Source of the DNA: Ottelia alismoides
Taxonomy: Eukaryota > Streptophyta > Magnoliopsida > Alismatales > Hydrocharitaceae
Assembly: GCA_037367405.1 (NCBI GenBank)
Contig: JAZKJV010003126.1
Coordinates: 496,001-560,000 of the forward strand
Direction: 5' to 3'
DNA length: 64,000 bases
Shown: in pieces, positions 35,791 to 44,099 of the stretch
How positions within the stretch are numbered: the first letter of the stretch is position 1
How the letters are laid out: each line of letters opens with the position of its first letter
The notes under the pieces: model-generated
What the model was told of the DNA's origin: nothing
Databases searched by the model: none
What the model saw: only the letters and a program-made list of their open reading frames with translations
Translations under genes and position numbers: made by a program

Positions 35791-36370
35791 ATTCACTTTT
35801 ATTTCACACTCTCCACCTTCACATCCACCCGAGACTGATCTGTTGGAGTCACCTCTCACGATTTCCGCACTTGAGTCCTTGACCCAGTTCATGGAGCATA
35901 AGAATTCGAGGATGGATGACCTCACTTGCCTTAATAAGATCTATATGGATGCTTCATGATCAGACGATAAGGATTCATTTGAGGATTTTCATGAGAGTTT
36001 GCAATCGCCAAAAATACAAAAAAAATGAGAAAATTTTAAAAACACAAAACGAGTTCGGGAACCACTTGGTTGATTCAGACTGTGAGGAGAGGGAGCTCAT
36101 GCCTGATCATTTGCCAACACATCCATTAACATATTTCCCATTTATGACCCTGAGGATGCCAATGTACAGAGTGCTCTTTGCATTCCTCGTGTATATGATG
36201 ATTCTGATCTCCTCCCTTCTATGGAGGATATCCAAAAATTCAAATAAATGTTGATTGGACCTGAAGTGGTGGCCGCTATTCATGATATTATTGACGCCTC
36301 ACTTCGTCAGATCATGACCCAATTATCTGCTCCTCATCATAAAAAGAGAAAGTAGAGGAGCATATCTGAG
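35791..36370 (+). pseudogene. Element A coding segment upstream of protease
   Basis: The frame reads FISHSPPSHPPETDLLESP and ESLTQFMEHKNSRMDDL (35800-35959), then in broken frames PIYDPEDANVQSALCIPRVYDDSDLLPSMEDIQ near 36130-36240 and ALIHDIIDAS-like wording near 36275-36300. It is acidic and proline-rich. In element C this interval is preceded by a recognisable gag, but in A the gag domain is absent: only about 1.6 kb separate PBS and protease. Function unknown. Confidence 0.5.
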
Positions 36371-36804
36371 CATTATATCTTGACCATGGCCACTGCCCAT
36401 GCCATCACACCGTCCCATTCCTAAGAAAAGGAACACTGCTACACATTTCATTAGTTGCATCATCTCTGACCACACATATGATCACACTCTCCTGGATGGA
36501 GGTGCTTCGATTAGAATTATACCCTTCTCTGGTATAGTCTCTTCACTTAGGACCTCTCAAGAAAATCAGGATGATCGTTCAGTTTGCTGATGGATCTATT
36601 AAGAGGCCGAAGGGTGTCCTTGAAAACACGGTCATATCAATTCAGGGCATGAGCTATACTATTGACTTTGTTGTTTTGCCCATAGAGACCTCCACTGGGG
36701 AGCACTCTCCAATCATCCTGGGATGACCATTCATCGCCTCTACGAGGATCGTTATCGACTATGGATCAGGAGAGATTCACTTCCGTCTTATTGACGAGAG
36801 CAAA
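36371..36804 (+). pseudogene. pol: Element A protease domain, nearly intact
   Basis: The domain begins with HYILTMATAHAI at about 36371. The active-site region is HTLLDGGASIRIIP (ORF 36399-36590), with D-G-G in place of D-T/S-G. One frameshift at about 36540-36575 leads to MIVQFADGSIKRPKGVLEN, YTIDFVVLPIETS and SPIILG-stop-PFIAS. The stop TGA at 36723-36728 stands where the family has arginine, so a single C-to-T change of CGA would explain it. With one frameshift and one stop it is the best preserved protease here. It runs into the acidic ORF with no RT in between. Confidence 0.78.
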
Positions 36805-37482
36805 ATGATCATCACTACACCCACTACTGACCAGAGACCTGCACCTCATGTGACCACACCCATTTTAGCTGACTCCAAGGACCATGACCTCGAAGAGACT
36901 ATCAGAGACTTTTGTTGTATGCTTGATTCCACTGAGACCGCAGAATTCTTCCCCATGGAGGAAGACTCAGAAAGCATGGACCTCGAAGTTCCTTCGTCTG
37001 GTGTTTGGCGATGTGTTGATGACATCCGCAGGATTTACACGATTGATACCCTAGAGCGGAGGGAAGATTCAAAGACTAGACAGAACATACATGACTTGAC
37101 TTCTTTCACTGATGAGTCAGTTCCTGTTAACTTAGAGTCAGATGAGATAAAGGCTAAATTTGATCTTTTTGCTTTTCTTCAGGAATTCGGGCCTATTGAT
37201 GAGAATGATGATCTGGTTGAGACTGTAGAGGACGAACATGATTCACCTGCTTCCACATATGAGTTTGTTCCTTTTGGTTTTGACCTATATGAGACCTCGC
37301 AGGATGACACTGACTACACTTTTTCTAATGATGATGAGTTTGTCCCTTTTTACTTTGATATCAGCAAGACACCCAAGGCCAGACCTAGCCGTACTTCTTC
37401 CACTCACCCGACTGTGCCTTCACACTCTAGGACCACTGATGATCTTCACTGTGTCGACCCTGATCGGTCTATGTCATGTTAG
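36805..37482 (+). pseudogene. Element A acidic ORF downstream of protease, 225 codons
   Basis: It continues the protease frame (DESK at 36799) and is open to 37482. The sequence is acidic and rich in D, E, S, T and P, with LDSTETAEFFPMEED, DDIRRIYTIDTLERRED and KAKFDLFAFLQEFGP. A short unit EFVPF-x-FD is repeated at 37261 and 37336, 75 bases apart. No RT, RNase H or integrase motif is seen. It replaces the rest of pol and ends about 160 bases before the stem-loop array. It resembles an extended protease-RT linker; a separate function cannot be shown. The overlapping ORF 37238-37864 is a shadow in another frame. Confidence 0.55.
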
Positions 37483-37639
37483 GACCCCGATGCTGACCAT
37501 CACCTTGTCAGATCTATTCAGCAGCGGTCCCGCAAGAAGGTTCTCTTTTGACCTTCTTGGTCCTTTGTATTGTACGTTCGCTTTCGTTTATCTCTGTCTA
37601 TCTCCCGTTTTGCTCAGTCACCCTATTCTAATGTGTGCC

Positions 37640-38255
37640 TTGCTTAGGACGTACTTTGTCCTAAGTATGAGGGTGGAGGAGTTGAGTGTTCATTGTTCTG
37701 TTTCATCACTCCTGTTGTTGCCTATATTTAGGGATTCTTTTACCCTAAGTATAGGGGAAGTGGTGTGTGTATTCTCTCTGATCTTTTCTTTTCTTCTTTT
37801 CCTTTTCGATTTTCTTTTTCTACCGAAAAGGTGTCACCCCTTGTTATCAGTCTTTTATACTTAGGACGTACTTTGTCCTAAGTATAGGGGATGAGCACCC
37901 CGAGTTCTTTCATTTTTTTAATCCTCTTCATTGTCTCTTCTTCTTGTCTATACTTACGGATATCTTACCCTAAGTATAGAGGAAGACAGTCTGAGTACGA
38001 TCTGTTCATTCCCACCCTCGACCCTCCCTGCTTTGTGTATAGTCTGCTATACTTAGGATTATTTGATCTTAAGAATAAGGGGGACTGTCAACTTCTCATT
38101 CGTTCATTTATTCGTTCATTTATTCTTTATATTTCCTATACTTAGTACGAGCTATGTCTTCTCTTTTTCTCTCTGACCTATGAGGACATAGCTCAAGCTA
38201 AGTATAAGGGGGTCATATATACTACGTATATACTTTAGCCATAACTCGTACTTTT
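37640..38255 (+). repeat. Element A stem-loop/purine-tract array, six units
   Basis: Units start at 37640, 37721, 37854, 37947, 38045 and 38135, about 80-130 bases apart, with T/C-rich spacers. Unit 3 is perfect: TATACTTAGGAC, loop GTACTTT, GTCCTAAGTATA, then GGGGA. Unit 1 has the same loop. Unit 2 pairs TATATTTAGGG with CCCTAAGTATA with one wobble. Unit 4 has one mismatch and unit 5 two. The terminal unit (38135-38212) pairs GAGCTATGTCTTC with GAGGACATAGCTC over 13 positions and ends CTAAGTATAAGGGGG, then a TATATAC inverted repeat and CATAACTCGTAC. Units 2, 4, 5 and 6 match units 2-5 of element C in order. Confidence 0.85.
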
Positions 38256-40140
38256 ATATTTTTATTAATAAATTTGTCTAAAAATACTTTAAAATTCATT
38301 AAAAACACTTAATAAAAAGATGTTTATTATTCCTCAAATTCTTTTTGTATTTACTGATTAATAAATTAGGTATAAATGTTTTTTTGCAAATTTTTTGAAA
38401 AATAGTTTGAAAATCTTTTTTAAAACTTTTGGAAACTATTTGAAAAAACATTTTGTTCAATATTTTCAACCTTTGTAAAATATTTTATTTGAAAATTTTA
38501 TTTTCTTTGTGTGAAATAAAAATGTTTGAAAAACGATTTGCAAATGATTTGAAAATAGTTGCAAAATTATTTTGTAAAATCTATATATACTATTTGAAAA
38601 TCCTTTGCAAAATGATTTTCAAATATGTGTACATGTTTGTAAAATTATTTGTAAAAATTATTTTGGACTATAGTTTTCACAAAGTTATTTGTTAAAGGCT
38701 TTTTAAATAAGTTTGAGGAATATATACAACGCAACAAAATTCTTTATTAATTATATATACTTATAAATTTAACCACTTACCCCTTGTAAATTCGTAAACT
38801 TTAAGATGCACCATTGTGTAAATATTTGTACTTAATTTTTATCCATAATCTTTTGTTTTCAAAAATCCCAACAACATATGCAAAATTAAAAATCCCAAAA
38901 ATATTTGCAAAACTAAAATAAAAAAACATTGCATATGCATCATCCTTTTAAAAAATCCATAAAAAGTTCAAAATCTTTAAAAATTGCATCACAAAAATAT
39001 TTTCTACATTCTGCTTAGCATTTGCATGGCATTTACATGTTTCAGATAGAGTTTGATAATTAAACAAGTCTAAGTCTAATCCGAAGATTGGAGCTTGGTT
39101 GAACCTTTAAATCTACTTAATAACATGAATCTTATAGGAGCTGCAATTGAGGTACTTCAGGTCTAGTTGACTTAATTCTTTGAAAATTGTGAGACTTAGT
39201 TCAATGGATTCTTGACAGCCTAAGTATTTCGGAGCACACGCACGACTCTTGTTGATAATGACCTAACTTGGACACTACCACATTTTACATAGCTCAACTA
39301 AGTTGGAGTGGTGAGGGGATTGGATTTGTCGGTACGAGACGCACACAAAGTAGAAACATTTGTCCTCTTCCAAGGAGGGAAGTGCACCCCAACCTGTCCA
39401 GTGATGATGAATTTTGAAGACAGGAGAGTGTGGGTTGCAATAATATTTCAAAAGAGGGATAGTCTACTGGCTCAAGTGGAAAAACTCCTTATGTAAATGT
39501 TGTTGTATATAGTATTTAAAAAAAAACTCCAAAAAAGTGGACAGGCTTGATTAAAAAATACATGCCGGAGTTTGTGTATAGGTTGTATAGAAAATAAGCA
39601 AGCTTGAACTTCAATGTCAAATCATGTGAGTCTGTAGCTAGATTACTTGACTATACTGGTCTTGCATCCTAGGATAGGTAGCTACACTGGCTACCGCCCA
39701 CTCTTCTCTTCACCCCTCCTCTTGAGTTGGTTGTCACTTGAACTTAGAAGGGAATACCCTACTCCTCGATGAGGGAGTTGCTGGATTGGGGAATCATTGG
39801 GTTGTCATGTTGGAGAAGTTAGTCTCTTTGTCATTTCAGTTGGGGAGAGCCACTATCACTTACACTGTACGAGTCAAATTCATAGTCCAAAGGGTTTGCG
39901 TATGAGTTGAAGTATTCTGACCTGGCTATTGTGGAGACTTGAACAGAGTTTTGGGATTCTTGAAGGCTATTGGATTTCAAATCCGATTCTCATTAAGGTT
40001 CCTCCCACACTAAAATTCCAAAGGTCCGATTTAAGCTCCAAACTTTGATTTTGTAAAGATGAGTTTGATAATTAAACTAAATCCAATTTCTTTCCTTTTC
40101 TTTTCTTTTGTTTTTATTTTCTGCACTTATTGCATAAGTG
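38256..40140 (+). mobile_element. Element A 3' untranslated region
   Basis: The first 450 bases hold loose repeats of TTTGAAAAT and TTTGCAAAATNATTTG. The rest has no gene: ORF 39308-39496 is short and without domain. The region leads to the PPT at 40161. The corresponding interval of B is 29581-30769. Confidence 0.6.
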
Positions 40141-40179
40141 TTTGCTAGGGACTAGCAAAGGCAAGTATTGGGGGGGGCG
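40141..40179 (+). other. Element A polypurine tract with a stem-loop before it
   Basis: TTTGCTAG, loop GGA, CTAGCAAA forms a perfect 8-base stem at 40141-40159, followed by GGCAAGTATTGGGGGGGGCG directly before the LTR start at 40180. Element B has the same order, stem-loop then AAGTATAGGGGGA, at 29543-29580. Confidence 0.78.
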
Positions 40180-43100
40180 TGATGAATCTCCATTTCATCA
40201 CCTTTATTCTATCATTTTTGTAGTAAATATGTGTAAATAACCTTAGTTCATGTATTTTATCGTCCATGATTTGTTGTGTAAATAGTGTATAAAATACAAT
40301 TTTTAATGCCAAAATTATAGAATAAAGAAATTAAAAGAAAAAAATAAAATACTAAAAATATTTTATGACCCGAAACCCTCAGATCAAGGCATCTCGATGA
40401 CTCGATCAACAAGGAATAAAGTAGGGGAGATAAGGGCAAAAAATCCAATAAAATTTCCGTTTATTTTATCCATTTTTATTTATTTTGAGACTTATTTTTA
40501 GTTTTGCTTTTTATACTTCAAATAAAAAAACTTTGAACATAAAAGTTGTAGATAATAAGATATAGAAAAATACAAAATTATATTCACACAAAAATATTAT
40601 ACAGATAAAAAGATATACTCAGAATAAGTTTCCAAAATCCCAACTTCCCAGACCCATATCTCTCAAATAAAAACTCAAAATATATCAAACTTACGTTAAT
40701 TATATATAATTTTTAATAAGTTATTTAATGAGGGTGGGTCATACTTTTCGGAGTTACGGTGTGAAAGTTAGGTTTTGGACCCCTATTGTATACTTTTGTT
40801 GATTAAAATATTCATTTATTTATTATTCATGATTTTTCTAATTTTATATATTTTAAATTTTGTAAAAATTATTTATAATATATGTACATAATAAAACATG
40901 AATAAAATACTCAAGAGAATACTAAAATAAAATGCTTGTAAAAAATACATTGGTAAAATACCAATAACTATACCCGTCTAGATAATGCATCTATTTATTT
41001 AATTGTATATATTATATCAAAAAAATAAAAATATATTTAAGTGTATGAAAATATGTTATAAATATATAAAATAATAAATTAAATTTATAAAATTAAAATT
41101 ATAAAATAAAAATAAAAGATTAAAATATATATTAGTGAATATACCTATATATACGCCTCAAAAAGCACTTTGTAATTCTAGACCTCAAAAAAATAAATAA
41201 AAATCATAATAAAATACTTTATAAAATAATGACTATTTTTTATTTTATAACCTAAAATAATAAAATCGTTTATTATTTTTAAATGAATTTAGAAATAATT
41301 TTTCAGGGCTTTTTTTTTTCTATTTGGTCCACGTGGACCAACTGGGAGCGTCTGAGAGTTGATCGTGGGTCAACTCTCTGACCAGCCCTCTGTCCCCTTG
41401 TTAGACGCTGGTTTTCGCCTCGATTTTGACCATTTTTGGAGGCCGTTCCTTTCACTTTTTCAAGTCGACTCTTTGACGACTTTTGCTCCTCGATTGTAGG
41501 TTATACACAACCAAGCATTACCATGGGTTGTGCATCACTGCATCGAGCAACACACCTCGTTTTTTGCAGTCGCTCGACCACTTCGCACATAAGGCACCCC
41601 AAACTTCTCCTTCCTCTTTGAACCCCATTTGACCTAGCTAAGGCTCGCCTCTCTTGCTCTGGAGCGTTTTTGTGACAGGGGAGCCTCCATCAACGCCTAG
41701 CGAGCTCCGACGAAGTCTCTGGCGGCTTCCACCATCTTCGGTGGCCACACCGCCATGAGGTCTTTGCTTCATGGTCCAACACCGTTTGAGGTCCCTTTTG
41801 TATTTTTTTCTTACATGATTACCATTATTGTAGACGTAGGAATCAATTTCACGCATTCAAATCCACCATTAGTCGCCTACCACCTTGATTGGAAGTTCAC
41901 CGAAGCTCCACTCCGGTGAATCTTCTATTCACGCCATACACCACCCACTTCACCCTTACTTGCCCTGGAAGCCATCTACTGTTGTTTGTGAGCTTCACTT
42001 GCAGGTCCCATGCGTCCAAAGACTCCTCCTGGAGTCGTTTTTTGCAGAAGAAGGTGCTTCCTGGAGCAGCCCCCTGTTCTTCCATGTCGCGGCGGTCCTC
42101 TAGTGCCCTCCATGCAATTTTTGGGCCACCAATCGATAGAGGTAACTCGCAGGCGCCTTCCCACCATTCTGGAGCTTCAATGGTCGTCGGAGTAGTGAGA
42201 GCCGGCTGGAGGAACTTCGTCACGGCAGAGTTCTTGGCAAGTTAGTTCCTCACCTCTCTCCGCCGTCGATTTCAACCGCGTTCTTCACGAGCACCACGTG
42301 ACGTTCGATCTAACCAAGCTTCGACCGTCGGATCCATATGTAGGATCTAATCCTTGTCGTTCCAATGGAATCATCATCGTAAGCTGTGGCGTGCCACATG
42401 TCTTATGTGATCCAGTTGCAGCCGTTGGATTCAATCAACTGTGTGGGTATTATGCATTTATTACTCTAAAGTTTTTGTATTTCTTTATTAATATATAAAC
42501 TTTCCTCTGCCACTTTATAATTTTTGTAAATTTTACGTTTAGACCCTGTGATTCCTTGGTATTTGTTGTTAGCTCCGTTCTAGCGCACCTCACGTGGTCA
42601 TCCACGTGAGGCATGCATTTTGCGCTTGGACCCCTTGGATTTTGTCGCATTTCATTCTGGTCCATTAATGTTTGATTTTAGTTGTAATATTTTTGTGCAA
42701 TTGCGAATAAGCCCCTAGAGTTTGATTCTCGGTGCATTGTTTTCTCGCCACATCTTTAATTTGCAGTTTAAAGCTTTTTATTATTTTTTTTAAAAATAAA
42801 AAGCGTGCAATTTTGTCCCTCTTTGCAAAAGAAAATACAAAAACATCATAAAAACCATTTGAAAAATTACCAAAAAAATATATTTTGTGTATATTTGTGT
42901 GTTTAACCTCCTGACCAAAAATCACTAAAAAAGAAAACTCTAAGAATTTGAAAAACCCTAAAAACCTTTATAAAAATTTATAAAATCCTTAAAAACTCCA
43001 AACATTACATTTTCTATTTCCGAATTTTCCCTATTTTATTATCTTTAGTTTAAAATTAATTGGAGAAATTTTACTTTTGTTTTCTATTTTTAATCTCCAT

Positions 43101-43701
43101 TTTAATTTCAGGTATTTATTTAAACCCTATTTTTGGGTATTTTTTACTTTAAAAATATATAAAAATTAGCAAAAATTCTTAAAAAAATACAAAACAGTAA
43201 AAAATTATCTAAAATACAAAACGATTTTATTTTCTTGATTTTTAGTATTTTTATTACATATTATATCTATCATAGCCTGTATTGTATCTATATCTTATAT
43301 ATAGCTTTATATATATTAAAAGAAAAAGAAATAAAAAATTAAATATAAACAACAAATACAAAATAAGAAAATCAAAAATATAAAATTATAAAATTAAAAA
43401 TAAAAAAATAAAACCCACAAAAAATAGCATGTATAGGAAAATACATCACATTCTCATTTTTGAGCATTTGTGCCTCGATCTATCTTGCTTGTTCCATGTG
43501 TTCGACATTGTACACATACTTGCACCCATACACATCTTGGTTGTAGAGTTATAATAAATTTTAACTCTACATATGCTTTTCATTGTTTGATCATCTGTTG
43601 TGAGTTAATTGTTGTTTTAATCTGGGTTTCGTATGGTCAATTCGACGACTGTGTTCCCGCCTTGTGTGAAACATAAGACCGCTCGATTTTCTGCTTAAAC
43701 A
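40180..43701 (+). mobile_element. Element A 3' LTR, complete
   Basis: It runs from TGATGAATCTCC to GCTTAAACA, 3.5 kb. Shared blocks: AATAAAGTAGGGGAG at 40370-40435; GGAGTTACGGTGTGAAAGTTAGG at 40748; an 18-base palindrome TTGGTCCACGTGGACCAA at 41324-41341; CCTCACGTGG-TCAT-CCACGTGAGG at 42588-42611; and the U5 part equal to 33225-34722. ORFs at 41436-42498 on both strands fall in the GC-richer middle and have no recognisable product. Confidence 0.85.
42588..42611. repeat. Perfect CACGTG palindrome in the A 3' LTR
   Basis: CCTCACGTGG, loop TCAT, CCACGTGAGG: ten perfect pairs, preceded by GCGCA. Diverged copies at the same place in other LTRs: 33354-33386 (A 5'), 53812-53843 (C), 48262-48292 (G) and 5217-5252 (E, minus). 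Confidence 0.8.
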
Positions 43702-44078
43702 GTGCACTAACACTTGCCGAAATAAATCCCACAACAAATGAATGTCCATTTACAAGAGCTCCAATGTTAGAAATAAATAAAAGAGTCTAATTTTTTTACT
43801 TGGTCTCCTTCAATTTTCTTCTCCTCCTCTCAAGCTATCCTGTGGCTCAATGAAGAATCAAGCTGCCTCCGCTTCGCTTGGGTGCTTCGACTTTCTTAGG
43901 ATTACCTCATTCACCTCGCGGGCCCTCGTAAGAAAAAGAAAAGAGAGAATGTGTAAGAAACGCAATTATCAAATATGCAGTGAATATGAATAATGGAATA
44001 AATGTGGAAAAATATAAACAAATATGTACAACCAACAATAACAAGTCAAAAGAGAAACCTAACTACCTTCGCCGTGCC
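43702..44078 (-). mobile_element. Element F leader, truncated by element A
   Basis: Reading minus from 44078, the segment at about 43820-43930 has GAGGGCCCGCGAGG, TCCTAAG and CACCCAAGCGAAGCGGAGGC, close to the leader of C at 55270-55345. The frame reads LRKSKHPSEAEA, comparable to LGESTDPSEAEV in C. The element is cut at 43702, directly after the A LTR; its genes and 3' LTR are missing. Confidence 0.65.
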
Positions 44079-44096
44079 TCCCCGACAATGGTGCCA
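44079..44096 (-). other. Primer binding site of element F
   Basis: On the minus strand it reads TGGCACCATTGTCGGGGA, followed by GGCACGGCG as in C (GGCACGACG). It sits three bases after the LTR end. Confidence 0.78.
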
Positions 44097-44099
44097 TTT

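Noticed and set aside
37238..37864. 208-codon plus ORF in another frame over the acidic ORF of element A
   Set aside because: Its first half is the +1 shadow of the acidic ORF and its second half is T-rich spacer and array.
37640..38255. Regularly spaced repeats as a CRISPR array
   Set aside because: Units are imperfect inverted repeats that differ in sequence, spacers are T/C-rich and conserved between elements, the context is a plant retrotransposon and no cas gene exists.
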